Shown: one piece after another, positions 12,701-27,700 of the stretch | Layout of the letters: each line of letters starts with the position of its first letter | How positions within the stretch are numbered: the stretch's first letter is position 1 | From: Manduca sexta | Lineage: Eukaryota > Arthropoda > Insecta > Lepidoptera > Sphingidae | Reading direction: 5' to 3' | NCBI RefSeq assembly: GCF_014839805.1 | Contig: NC_051142.1 | Location: 18,260,589 to 18,324,588, forward strand | DNA length: 64,000 bases | Program-made: the position numbers and the translations under genes | Notes under the pieces: generated by a model | Told to the model about the DNA's origin: nothing | Databases searched by the model: none | The model's input: only the letters and a program-made list of their open reading frames with translations

Positions 12701-15700
12701 GTTTCCCTTTTTATAGAATTTATGTAGAATCTAATTAACATTAGAACTATTTGCAGTCCGTATTTATGCACATTAGTACCGACATATTATCGCCACTACA
12801 CGGTATAGATATAGGTAGTACACTCTAGTATGTAAGCATCATCTCGAAAGAATACCTTTATCACAAGGAAGACCGTCGTCAAATTGAAAATTTACTTTTG
12901 CATTTCCAACTATACTGTGAATCATCTATTAATTGATTTGGAATATTCCTTCAACAAAGTTTTGAGGAATATTCCCGCTCGATAAGTCGTCTGGAAAATT
13001 AATAATTTATCTTTTATCGCAAATAATTTGATTTGTTTATTTGCACCACCGCCGCGCTGTCTGCTACTTATTAGGTACGTCGAAATAGCAAACATATTTT
13101 ATTGTATTGCCTTTTGTTATAATCAATCAGGCTACGATTTTTTTAACTTCCACAGCAAAGGGACTCCACAGCACCCGATGGTAAATGGAGTGGGGTCCAA
13201 TAAAATGCCGACTTACGAGAGATGATTACTTCTCGGCAGTCGACATTATGCCTGTTGGAAACCGATATACAGTGGCTGATCCCGGAACGCGACGTTGGCC
13301 ACTATGGCGAGTTTTTGCTTCTGAAGCTAACATATTATATTGCGCATAAAACTATTTTTTTTTCCCAAGCATTAATGCAGCAACTGTAGTGCAAAGTCGA
13401 CTATGGAAGGAAACAGTTATCGGTACACCAGTTTTTATAACAACGCGTCCGGCGCCGCGACTCACGAGTGTGAGTCACCGGGGAACCCATTCCCTAGTAT
13501 CCATTGTTTTATATCAACTTAGCTTAGGAATATCATTACACACTGGACCTGATGTGGACAAGTCCAAATCAAATAAATATCAACTAACAAGAGATTTGCG
13601 TCCCTCTAAAGTCGCTAAAATATGCCACACATCGATATACATGTACGTACTAGATTTGGCGTTTCGAACATTCACTGCGTTCAACTGAATTGAACTGTCA
13701 TCCATTCAAACTGATTTTCGTATGGTGTCAATATTTATGCTTGTGGTTGTGTACAGAGCGGCGCTCATAATATAAAAACGCGAGTCTAAGTGTAAACCTG
13801 GATTTGAATAAAAAATGTTAGTCAAATAAGTAAAATTATTTGATGTTCAAGGAATAAATAAGTTATAACAGTGACGTTTTGGTTGCCATTTTAGTTTAGA
13901 TTTTGAACAAATAGTTTATATGGATGTTCGTGTCTATAGAATATACGCCAATGATGCCACACTCTTTTATGTGTGAAAATCGAGAAGCTAAAACATGACT
14001 GATCAAAACTATCCATTAGAATTATACGAATATTCGCTATTTAATCTAGTACAAAAAGTATTAAATAGATACTATCCTAAAACTCCCTGCATGTCAAAAA
14101 CCTATTAGCGTGTCCGTCTGTTTGATTCGTTCTTGGCGCAGTTCCGTACAACGCCGTCCAAGATACATAAACAAATGAGGCTAGGTCATTACAAGTATTA
14201 AATAATGACGTATACGATAATGATTTATTATTAGGGATGTATTGTTGTCGATAGTTTGAGGACTGGAAATGTCGAATGCGTATTTTTTTACCTCTTCTCT
14301 ACGGCCAAAGGGGTTGTTAAGGGCGCAACATGTGCACTTACAGTTTTCTATCCAGTTATTTCCTCAATGCTGAGGATTGTGACTTCAGTAGACTGTCTAT
14401 AAAAGCCATCTACCTGGTTCTGTCACTGTGGTCAGTTGAGTTAAATATCTGTCTAGTAATGAGATGGCCTAATCATGAAAATTTTATCTCTGCAACTTGC
14501 GTGTGATTTGTAAAAAAAGGATCGTTTTATACTCGTTCAGCAAATTAAATCCTTTCACGGTGTCCAGGCGTCAGGCGCTGGTTTGTGAACAATAATTTGA
14601 TTCCTTTAAGTAAAAATTATATCAGATATTTCAGCTTGACGATGGTGTATTTTTCAAGCCGAAACACCATTTGAGTTAAGATCTGTTGAATCTCTCATCT
14701 CATTAGCAGTATTAAATACAACAGCATAGCCACCATTTGATAGGGGTTTTCGGAGACACTGGTAATAAAATAAATAAGCGACTTAAAGCGCTAACCCTTA
14801 GATAATAAGGGTGTTTTTATAGTAGTACGGCAATTTGCACCTAATAGTAAGCAAGGTGGGGTCCAAATAGTGTCGACTAACAAGAAATTCGACACAATTA
14901 TACCGACCTTTTTAAAATTGAATATACTTGTGTATAAGTAACATTGGTGATGTCTATGGCGAGTTCTTCGTCTTGTATACGTGGTCACAATCTGGTCAGA
15001 CGCAAATATCCAACCACCAGTAAGTGGTATCCCTAACCGAATTTCGGCCATGACCGCCAATCTCAACGGAGATCACTAGAGTACGCAGGAGATATAATAG
15101 TACACAAGTGTGTGCGCAATACACAAGCACTCTGTGTTCTTTCACTCTCATAGCCCGGTGAGACGGCGATCAGACATGCCCCGAGATCAGGCGCAGGACC
15201 AACGGCTTTAAGTGCTTTCCGAGGCACGAGGATATCACACTGCCAACTACCTGACTCCGAGCTGCGACTGAGTTATTTTTAAGATGGCAAAACAAAATTA
15301 TTTAGGCCCGACTCGGCATTCAAACCCAGGATTTGGGGTAGTCGTATTAGCACCGTGTACAATTGAAACTACGCCACCGAAACAGTCAGCACCACCGGTA
15401 ATAGGTAAATGATTATAATTATTGTATCGACAACTCACCCCTCACTACTCAGCAGTTATCAGTTAATTAGTCCGTTATATTCCATGTGCGATCAGACAGG
15501 CCGACGCCGCGCGAACGATACGTTTTTTATTGCTTTGCACCAAATACTTGAGATATTTCGCGGTAATTACGTGTTTATTATTCTAGCTGTTTGAGGACAT
15601 CAGCTGACTTAGTGCTGGGCATGCGCAGTAAACAATACACCATGATTTGTAGACGAATTACGTCATGAACTCTCGTAACATCACGTCTATATCCCTTTTT

Positions 15701-18700
15701 AGGGTTAGGTAGGGGTTTTAGCCACATATTGCCGTCTACAATAATGAACCTTGTTACCAATGTAATAGGAGTCAAGCCTATTGGCATTTTTTGCGTACTA
15801 TTTCAGAATTTGACTGATTCTGAGAAACCCAATATCCCTTTCTCAACCTAAACATGACATAAACAGTGAAGATTTTGCATAGCTTAGATTTGAAAAAGCG
15901 GCAACAATATTTTTTATTTCAATTGTATTATGTGTTTTCGGAAAACATAATAGATTTTTTTTTTAATAATTTGGTACAATCTTTGAAGAACATTGGGTTA
16001 CATAACAATGAAATCTGATTTAATTCTTGAAACATACAAAAATTGTATCTACATATTTATCTTAGATGGATCGATTTGCTGATGGTAGGATATATTTTAT
16101 ATACGCCCGGATAGCGATCACAGTACACAAGTTGTTAAAGCCCCATAGTGGCCCATGTAAGTGTGTCGCGTTCCAGGATCAGCCTGTGTATATACGGTTA
16201 AAATAGGCCGGCATAATTGTGACGACTGTCGAGGGGTAACAATCTCTCGTCAGACACTCTATTGGACCCCACTCCACTTACCATCAGGTACCAGTAGGTC
16301 ACATAGCTGTGCCCGTATTAAAAATTGTTGGTCTAGCTCTCTCGTTCCACGGCCCACGTTGATCCAAACTGAACTATCGCATTGTTGACAAAACATTATT
16401 TTGTTATTGCTTTCTCGTTGCACCACGTTTTCGCTTGACCCCCCTAATTGCCCCACTTATCTATACAAGCAGATAACCTCTCACATGGTGTAAAACATTA
16501 CATGGTGACTCATTGTCGTATTAGGTTATTAGGCTGTTTATTTAGATACTATTATAAATATAGTCTATCAAAATGGGTAGACGGAGGTGAACTCAGTACG
16601 CTCAGGGTTCGTAAAATAATTTTGTTAGAGTTACTTGACACAAGAATTTTGAAGGAATGTGAGGTCTGTCAACCCACACTAGGTCGATTAAAGTCAAAAT
16701 CTTCTTAGCAGATGTGTAGTATTTAGGTGTAAGTGGAGCTGTATATAATTCAAAGCTAATACGTAAAGGTATTACGTAATTATTACTTCAAACTCAACAT
16801 AGTATTGGAGAACAACACACATCCAAAACATCAAAGAATATAAAAAAATATTTTCTCCCATCCAGAAAGACCACCATCATTCCCTAGGGATATAAAACAG
16901 TTTATGTACGTAATGAGCATAAACTCGACTGCGCCGAGCCCCCGACTTACGTCAGCTGATGGGACGGACTCGGGTGGGTCGGTATGGGTCACGGCCCCTA
17001 TCAAAATGAGAATTTACTCACCACTTGGCTGAATAAATAAACAGCTGAGTGTATTTTATACAACAGAATGTTGAGACGAGCAAATAGATCGCGTAGTGGA
17101 AATCATTACGACTATCCTTAATTTATCAAACAACTATACAGTCAGTCGCGACGAATTATACGTAGATATCTATGCAATGTTGACGCAGTGCACCGACTGC
17201 ACTCGTAAACCATTGGATAATAAACCACACAAAGCTTTAAAATTGAATTAGCTACAGTTTTCTTTAATTTAAAATGCAAGTATCTGAACACTGTTGCGCA
17301 GCGACAAAAATACTCGAAGCAGCGCTTCCTACCCGGACGAAATTAAATATAAGGCCTATTTACATAAAACGCACCCAGTCTAGAAGGACTCCATTACAAT
17401 GGAACTACCAATTACGTAATGCGTAATTAATATACTATTGCTTTATCTATATAGAATGAGGCCCCAACTGTTCCTAACCGCGTTCGTCCCTGAGGAGCCC
17501 TAAATAGAAATGACAGGCGTAGAACAAGTGTTCACTGTGTGGCACACCATCATCTATTAACACACATACCATCGAATAGCAATTAAATTTAAACCTTACT
17601 CCTTCCGGTTTAAGGGCGAGTATTTACTTTATTACTTAATGCTATCATCGTCTTTTCATTGATTTAACGTGAGCTCCAAACATACTTTGATTACAAAGAA
17701 GTAGACGCAGAAACATAAAACTTTGGACATGACTCCAAGACGACCATTGAAATAAAATAAGATCCCCACTTTAAAGATATACCAATTTGTCAATTCCATA
17801 CTTTACAACTCATTACTAATACCCTAATCAAAATATGACTGCAATAAGCCTCTAAGGAAAACTTATAAACATGCAGACGCTCGCATAAGAAACCTAACTC
17901 AAGTTCCAAACTAAGCCAACGACGTTCGGACTTATGACGCTTGAATACAAAAGAGACTCAACTTAATTCCAGTCACAATCATAACAACGCTAAAACACAA
18001 TGTACTTGTATTATGGCATGCGGTTAATACAAAGTAGGTGACCATTAAGTTAACGATTTAGAAACTGTAAGTTCATTGTCTCTGATTGTGGGTCATTTCT
18101 TTGTGCTGCAGAAGGCCACACGAGTAGGTCAGCTGTCGGCAAGTGATCACTGGACTTGAACGCTTACAATGTCACAAGAATTGTAAATAGTTTTCCCTTT
18201 GAAAGGAAAAGTGAATATAGTCCTGCGTTACCTATTTACTTGATACCTTCCCTTACACTCACCACAAAACCTGAAGCCAGGATCGATAAAGGCACGCATA
18301 GTGAAGAGAGAGCTGAAGCTATGACAAGGTGAAGCTGACTCGATGGGAACAATAATCTGTCTTAATCACGTAATTTAATTAACATATTGGATGATATAGA
18401 GAGCGAAGCACAATCATTAAAGAGGGAGGAAATAAACCCAAAGCAGATATTTTTACAACTGGAAAAGCCAGACGTAAAGCTGACGGGTTCCTATTATGCA
18501 GTGCATAAACTTGATTACACCAATGAATATGACAAATCTCTAGAAAGCATGGAAATTCCGCAAATACTGACCGCAGGAATCGAGGCAGCAAAGCCATTAT
18601 ACCAGTTTTCGTCAATAAATTATTCAAGCACTATCATTTAAACCCTAAGTCTACGTCTGCATTCTGGGCAGTAATACTATGTACGTATGTTAGTCTACGA

Positions 18701-21700
18701 TTTCAAACAAGAATATTTTCATGTTTCCTAGCTTCAGCAGGTACGTTTTGTATAGAATTTTTTATCAAATTATTTACTTTAAAGGACATTCATCTCTTTG
18801 GTGTCGCGCAATACGATTTCATGACCTTTTGAAAAGATAGATATATACGAATCTTTCTTACTAAAACCCAACCAAATCAATTTTCTATGAAATACAATTG
18901 TAATTCTACGGAACAAAGCGTTCCAATGATATCATCTCGATTGGTCACCAATTAGCGAGTAAATCTCTCGTTATCGGCATATCGCTCTACTCTGACGCGG
19001 GGTCACGACATTCCATAACTTAGGCGCTGGCAATTAGATCGTATTGGGCTGGTCAAATTTCGATAATTTGCATTGATGATTGACAGCAGCGCCGTTGTGA
19101 CGACTGGAACGAACGGGATAGAGCCCTAGCCTCGTCAAATTAGTAAAATAGCTATTGAAAACCCTATACTGGACTAAATGGGCGAGCAGTGGCGCAGGTG
19201 GAATTTACCAAAAGGGAACCCCACACAACATATCACTACATAGTATAAAACAAAGTCGCTTTCTCTGTCCCTATGTCCCTTTGTATGCTTAAATCTTTAA
19301 AACTACGCAACGGATTTTGATGCGGTTTTTTTTTAATAGATAGAGTGATTCAAGAGGAAGGTTTATATGTATAATAACATCCATTAAATAGTGGCGAAAT
19401 ATTGCACCCGTGCGAAGCCGGGGCGGGACGCTAGTTAGTAATAATATGTATAAATGCGGTCTGCAAATCAGATAACGATAAATAGATTTCAAATGAATGA
19501 TGAAAGTGAAGCCGGCAGGAATCGGATTATATGGACCCTTCGCCACAGTGGACGAGTGATGGCAAGTTTTGGGTGCTGGTATTGTTAAACTCTCACGTTA
19601 TCCACTTGACTACGATGTAATACTTGGTTTTGTGTTGAGTCAAGACTAAAGCTGAAGTGCAAATATTTTTACTCGTTTTTTCTTTCAAATAATAACGTTT
19701 TCATAAAATATGCAGTATTTATCTACAAAAGAGGCCAGAGTACTGCAAAAATCTCTAGCTAGTTCTAGTAACGATTATAATCACGATTTAGAAGAGCAAC
19801 TCTTGTCTCGAAATTCATTGCAAAAACATTAGGTACTATAAAGAAAATCGTCAAGAGAGCAGAGTATTGCAAATCTCTGCCTGGTTCTAGTGTTTATTAC
19901 CACCACGATTTAATAGAGCAACTATCGGTATTAAATATCAAGAAAAATAGTAATATTCATAACTGAATTCGCCTCACAGACTATCAAAGATGAGTTTATG
20001 AAACGCATGCGCCTGATATTGAATGTATTTATTAATTATCACTTAACTTTGTTATTAAAACATTATCTGTACGTACCTACTGAATTTTATCTCAATTTTA
20101 ACAATACCTTACGTAAGGCAACTTGAACGCAATACGAGTTTATCTTCAACGTTTCTTTATTACTGTTAATGGACGCGATAACTTTGTATTGGAACTTGGT
20201 AATACAGATAAAAGAAATTCAAATATTTACAACAATTTATAATGTAGTATTTACCTCTTCGCCCAGTTGGGAGTCCGTTTTGGATTTTAAAAGCGTGTTG
20301 TTATTATTAAATCAGACTGTGTAGCTTTCTATTGATAAACGAATTTTTAGAATACAATAAATTTAGAGATCATATTATCTTAATAAGAAACAAACACAGC
20401 TTTACCTTTTTCTAATAAATTTCTCAACATAATGTATTGACTCTGTGGATCGGTAACAAAAGAATCATGTAAAATCCAAATTGCAAGACGTAAGTCTTCG
20501 CGTTTATCCCCGAACTGTTAAAGTGAGGAAGAACGGGAGCATCCACATATCCCCTTAGTTTATTGCCGTCTCTTTGCTGACGGCCTCAGTGTAGTAATCG
20601 TATTGTGTGCGCAGTACCACCACTGCTTTCGAGTCTCGGGACAAATATTTGGATTTTTTGCTTACTATCAGCGCGGAATCTGGATTTTGTGCCCGATATG
20701 GCGATAGGCTCGCCCCCTATCACTCATGGGAAGGAACACACTGGGCGAGAAGTGCGTAACGTAGTTGCTCCTCTGTCTACCCCCACGTGGATGAAGGCAT
20801 GATATGTATTTTTGTTTCTCTATTTTTTTGTATTGCTCTCTCAGATAAAAGGCTTATAATCGTATCGGGCACAAATACCAAACCCATGAATCGGCAATCA
20901 AAATAGCATGAACTCCAACCACAACGATAAAACAAGTCCCATACACAAATATACAATCTAGGCATCACATAGCGGCCATTTGTAAATAATTACATCCCGC
21001 ATGACGTTACAATAATGACTAGTGTGTAAACTTGACGGAGCATCATTAAAATTCTCCAGCACTTTACACAATGTAGAAATATGCAACCGACAGTCTGCGT
21101 GTAATGGGTTAGTATGAAAGGCCATTAGATGAATTATGAAGTGAGAGCTGCGTCTGAAGCAAACCTGTAGGTTTAGAATGTGGCAAAAAACAAAACACCA
21201 CTCTGTGTCGTTTTATTTGGATTGGTTGAGACACTTTTTTATACGTGCACTGCAGCTGATGGTAAGAAGAGTGGAGTCCAATAGAATGTCGACTGACGAG
21301 AGATGATTACCCTTCGACAGTCGACACAATTATGCCTGTTGGAACCAGATATACACAAACTGATCCCGACAGCGAAAAACTTACTAGAGCCACCATGGCG
21401 GTATTGCAGAATTTGTGATTATATCGCTTGTTAAATGGCGTCACACTCGCCGTATACCAGTATCAAGGGGCTAACACGGTGATATGTGTATATTGCACCA
21501 CTCTTTATTGTTCAGGGTGGGTATCATTAGGCGATTGGCCTGCTAGATGCACGTACATGTAGCCGCAGTCGTAAAAGGCAACTCACTGTCTAGTCACCTG
21601 ACGGTCGATAAGGGTGCGGTGTCCCCCTGTGGCAACTTAATATAATTAACATTAACCACATGAACCTATACTATTTTATATAGTTGAAGAGTTTCTTTGT

Positions 21701-24700
21701 TTGTATGCACTGCTGCTCGGATTTTCATAATTCTTTCTATCTTCATTCTAGACTGTTTATTATTCGACGAAAATTAAAGGTGACGAAGTCGCGGCAAAAG
21801 TTAGTAATGAATAACAACGAATCTAAGAAAGGTTGACATTCTGACACAGAAACATAGTAAAATATTTCACAGCAACAAAACAATACTTGTGAATATTCAA
21901 GTTACAATAACTGCTATTGTGTTGTTTCATGTTTGAATGAACTTCTCGATGGGCGTTGAACCGACGTGTCAAAAATCCTCACCTGCGGTGATACCGTGTT
22001 TTTTTATTGGTCGTCGTATTGTACCGCGTACGAATTGTAACTACTACGCCACCGAAGCAAATAGAAACAAAATTATAAAACAGTAAGTAATCACCAATCG
22101 GTCTTAGTTATTCGAATGCTCCGGAATGAAAAAAAAGTATTCCAGGAAGTGGCGAAGGGTCTATATAACACCATTCCTGCTGGCTTCCTTTTATGTAGAA
22201 TTTGTGTAAAATCTAATTATCATTATAACGATTTTCAGATCGCATTCGTGTACATAGCACCTATATATTGCGTGGGGTTCCTTATCGGAATATTTCACCT
22301 TTCGCCACTGGACCAGGGAGAGTACAACTTCAGCTGCCCTCCCCGCACGCTTTTGGATAGAATCTATCCGAACAACAAACATCAGATTTTTGTTATCATA
22401 ACCATCTACTGAACACGTAAAGGAACTTGCCTAAGGACTATAAAAACCAATTCGCATCTGATGATGATGTCATGTAAGATTAATATCTCACATCAACAGC
22501 AATCATGATTTCTCAGGATGGTGATGAGGCGATGATGATTTATCATCATCATGAAAATGAAAAGGTTGCGAGTCAATATAAGAGAGGCTATTCGAAGTCT
22601 CGTGGACTCGCACTAAGACTGCTCGAATCACTCCAGTAATAAGAGCCATAAACATAATTAATGAAGTTGAGCGGAACATAGACATCTTTAATTGTACAAT
22701 GGCGGAATTCATAAGGGTAGCTATAGAAACTAACTAATAATTTATTGACTATATGAAATACCTATACATATCTGTATCTGAATTGACTATGTGACGAAGT
22801 AAATATAATCGCATGGAATGTAACTACTGTAAGATTATATTAAATAAATAAATATATACGTCGTACACATTTGAAAAAACAGATTACTATAATTAGTTAT
22901 TGTATACCTCCTTTATCACACAAACAAATATGTAAACAAAACATTGTTTTGAATGTAAAAGAAAACACAGAGTTAAATACAACAAAACATCGTATGATCA
23001 CGCCTTTATCCGTGCAGTAGGCAGAGGTTCAACGTACTAGTGTTTAGCTTTACTACGAAACAGAATCGTTTTAATTGACTCAACAAGCACCAATAAAGTT
23101 TGTGGTATAACAGTAGTTCTAGAATGTACAATTTTAAAAAAAATGGGGGTTCACAATTCCAAAGCGCGGGGTCCACAATTTTGTTTCTAGTTTGATAGTA
23201 TAACACTAAATTGTTGGTTTAACTTCACCTATCAATGTAGGCAGATAATATTGATAGGGGCCGTAAGGCACGGTGACCCCAACATAACTGTCTTGACTCC
23301 CCCTACGAATCCTTGGAGGTAGTCGTTATGCACTTTCTCCGCGAAACAAAAAAAAAAAAGTCCACCAGAAACAGCAACATTTTGAAAGTGGGCTATGAGA
23401 AAAGTCTGGAAACCTCTGATCTAGACCATGATGACCCTCGGTCTATTTTCTGTTTCTCCTATTTTTATACAACACACAATTCAAACTTCACCTACCTACT
23501 AAGCCAAGTGTTATCGTCGTGGGCTTGAGGAAGGAGGTTACATTACCAAGTTGCCTGCCTGACTGATCTCTTTCGTCGTCAAAATACACAAAATTCATTT
23601 TTGTGACCTCATTTCTCATCGTTGAACAAAAACCTTCCATTTAAAACTGGCACAGTTTTTTTTGTGATTATGTTTTTAGCAATACATATACCTTAATTCC
23701 ATTTCAAAGAATACCATGATGAGGTTCCTAGTTTCTCGTAACTTTGTTATATAACACCTCCGGCAGACGGTATTGCGATCATCGTTTTCGGAAAAATGAT
23801 AAATACCCCACAATTCTAATGTAAATTTTACCTTATCATAAGAAATCCAATGTCATTTGAACAGAAAGAAATCACAAATTGATCTTGAAACACTTTGAAA
23901 TCCATATTATTTGTAACACAATCACTATTTTATCATACTAATTATTGTTTTTAAATACACTTCCATACAAACATTCAACTATGACCACAACGTGAGATTT
24001 GTGAAATCGACTTAATCCAAATTCGAGTCATTAAAAATTAATAACATTCAACACGCGATTCCTTTTTCGAAAATATCAACATTCACAGTTTTATGTAAAA
24101 ACTGTTTAACAACACTTTTTAAAAAAAAGAACGTTTACAAAAAAATCCTCGGCTATTTTTTTGACTCGGACCTCTTCAGTCTTTAATAAATCTCAGCCTG
24201 ATTTCACAAACTATTGGTAACTGTTATATCTATAATGCACTTTTGTGGTTAAAGTTAACGTCCAAGTTTGCGTAACCGTCCGTGCCGACGGTACGTCCAG
24301 CACTAAAGTTCAGTAGCTGACTACGTCGCTGTCGGTTCGGTTTACATGCCGCGAGATTTGGGTGAGTCATTTGTTTAGATTTCATGATAGCGTACGTACT
24401 TTGTAATGTTTCTTCGTTGATGAGTTAGGTTATTTTAAGAAAAGTAATTAAGATAGTTTCTAAGTCCTTAATCAACTGTTAAATTATATATTTTCTGTTC
24501 TTACAATATTTTAGCAAGCAACGCCGCGAACGAACTCAATATTGGCGGCATGTAATCCAGTTCTGCAGATGTTTCGTGATACCGCATGCTGACTCACCGC
24601 AGATAATGACTGCGTCTAACCGTTTGTTTGTTTGTGTGTTTACTACTAGCACTGTATGGACAATGGTATTACACGCCATGAAACGTCATCGTGGATTTTA

Positions 24701-27700
24701 TCAACAGATCTAGATCATTTTTTTTTTAACTTGACCCTACATTTGTTAGCCTGGCAAAAGCCAGCTTATAAAAACACACCGGTCTTCTGTGTAAACGCTT
24801 TAGGCGCTCGCAACCCTTGAAAATTAAGCGACCATGTTGAGGGCAACCTACTAACTTAATCGGCCTATCACACGTGGTAAAGATCTGAATCTTATTGCGG
24901 GTGGGTTTTAAAATTTTTATTTATAATTATATTATTCTATTTTATTTTATTTAATATTTTTTATTTATATTTATGAGCCGATGTAATTGACCTACCTTAT
25001 TGGTGCAAAGGATGACTTGACCAGAGATTCTACTTCGAAACACGAACGTCGAAACGTCGCGTCGGTCCAAAAACGAAGAAACGACGAACTTCGAATTAAA
25101 CTCTACTACCAAATTACTTCGGATCCGTCACCGTTCTGTAGCTTACTTTAGTGGTAGGATCAATTCCCCGTTTTTTTTTTTTTTGGAGAAAGCAGTGGAC
25201 TTTTATCCTCGCAGATAGTTTTGAAAAGTATAACTCTAAGTTCTTACAAATATCATGTCTGAAATATTGCATGATCGGATGTGTCACACTTCGTAGTAAC
25301 AAAAAGTTCGATCCTTTATCCGAAAATACGGATTTCGTATTTCGAAGTAGACCTTTGAAATACTATCTGATGCGTGAGGCGCTTACCGATTCTTAGTGAA
25401 AAGAATTGCCTGGCTTTTGGACGGGTTGATATTAAAATAATTTAATTATAAAAAAATATTAGTTTGGTATTACAACATGTGATACCAAACTAATATTTTT
25501 TTTATAATTAATTAATAAGAACCAATAATGTTAACTTAGGTAAAGTTAACATTATTGCTTCTTTTTCTTAATGGAAGGTTAAGGAAAACGTAAGGTATTT
25601 GTTTCAAACCACAAAACACGTAAGTTATCCGAGTTGGGAATTTGTATCGGAAATGCTATTACATTAGTAATCACAATATTAACACGATTTAATTTAATAT
25701 AAACAGTAACAGCATATTTTAGGGTGACGAATACAGTGCTAAGCAATATGTCAAAATTCTCAAGTTGCTACTATTTATGCGCAGGCGCTCATAAGGCGAG
25801 CGGCCATGTCCCATTCATTTGTATAAATTCTAGACTCGCTTGTCTAAGTCTATATTGTTCGCACTTCACATTACGTACAGTCGTATATAGCTATCGTTCA
25901 TTGAAAAGCATTCCTTTGTTCCCATCAAATAATAGATCTGTTGGTACAGACGCGAACAGATTAACAATTCAAAGCATAAATATCATCCAGGAAGGGTATT
26001 AGGCATTAGCAAATGAGCCATGAAATTTACATAATATATTATGATTTATTATGGACGACTCATGGAGGATCTATACTCATTATTAAATCACCTAGAACCT
26101 AAGTGATCGGATTACAATATGGAAGTCAATCAATTTATTCTAAATAAAATTACTGATACATCTGATTACTCCGAGACCAGGGTATATTGCAACGGACCAC
26201 GCAGTCCACTAACATATGGATGATGTACCTGCCATAAACAGGTGTAATATTTTTTGAAACTCTTCATTATGTACCTAATATTGTAAAAATTACTGGCTGT
26301 CCTATAATAATAAATAAAATAAAATAAGCAAGTCGTTTGTCTCGGCAAAACTCTAGAAAATTGACTATCAAATATGCTATAAAATTTCGATGGCGTTCCA
26401 ATCGAAAATTTTCCATGCCGATGGGCCCACGAAATAATATTTTAATTTACAAATATAAAGTTATAAGGTCAAGTTAGCGGCGTAAATAAACAAAGCAACT
26501 AACGCCTTATCTGTGCCGCAGTGCATTGCTTTGTTTAGTATAAATCAAAGAGTTCTAATATTATATAGAGTGGACATTAGGAACATTGTGATACAAAAAA
26601 AATTGCGCACATGCGATGGTTACTCAATCTACTATGAAATCAAAACACCAATGAAAAATACTTCACATATTTTCCCTCTCAGTAGTAAAGGAGGCCCGTG
26701 CCCAACAGTGGGACAGTATATAATACAGGGCTGATATTATTATGTTGTATCTTTCCTGCGAGAAATCACGACATAAAAGCCGGTCCGTTTGGAAGGCTTG
26801 CGTGGCGACATGGATCCAACACGTAGAGGCCCCTTTAAGATACATTACTCTAGTTGGGGTATATACACCTTGCGAGTACTCTCTCTGTCTGTACTTATGG
26901 AGGAAATACAGCCAAAGACCGGTCTATAACCAACTATACTATTTATTGTCTTTGGCATAAACATACTTTACAATTTGAAACGCTTTAATGCGACTGTATG
27001 TCGAAATGAACAGAGTGCTTTGTATTGTGCATTGCTTTAGTATCTGTTCGTGAATTTACTTAACTTGGATGGCATCGACTCCAAAAAATACACATGTATA
27101 AGCATAATAGTATGAGAGACAAAGCAACTATATAGCGTCTTATTCCGATTTACATTTATTACAATAATAACTGTAATTCCGATCGTAACAAGTTGGTCAC
27201 ACAAACATTGTACGAGTCATCTTAAGATAAATATAGGTAGATTGTCCATAGTTGAACAACTACACCGGCTTTTGAATCGTATCAATCTGTTGATAAATAC
27301 CGAACGTGTCAGATGTGTTTCATTTATCATAAATCGTAATATCAGCCTGTATTATATGCTGTCCCACTGTTGGGCACGGGCCTCCTCTACTACTGAAAGG
27401 GATTAGGCCTTAGTCCACCACGCTAGTGGCCTAGTGCGCGTTGGTAGACATCACACACCATCGAAAAGTCCTATAGAGAATTTCCCAGATATGCAGGTTT
27501 CCTCACGATATTTTCCTTCACCGTTAAAGCAAGCGATAATTCACAAAGAATACACACATATTTTTAAAAAAAATCAGAGGTGTGTGCTCTTAGGATTTGA
27601 ACCTGCGGACATTCGTCTCAGCAGTCCGATCCACAACCAACTAGGCTATCGCCGCTTAAATCATTAAATATCGTAATATATAATAATTACTAATCTTACA

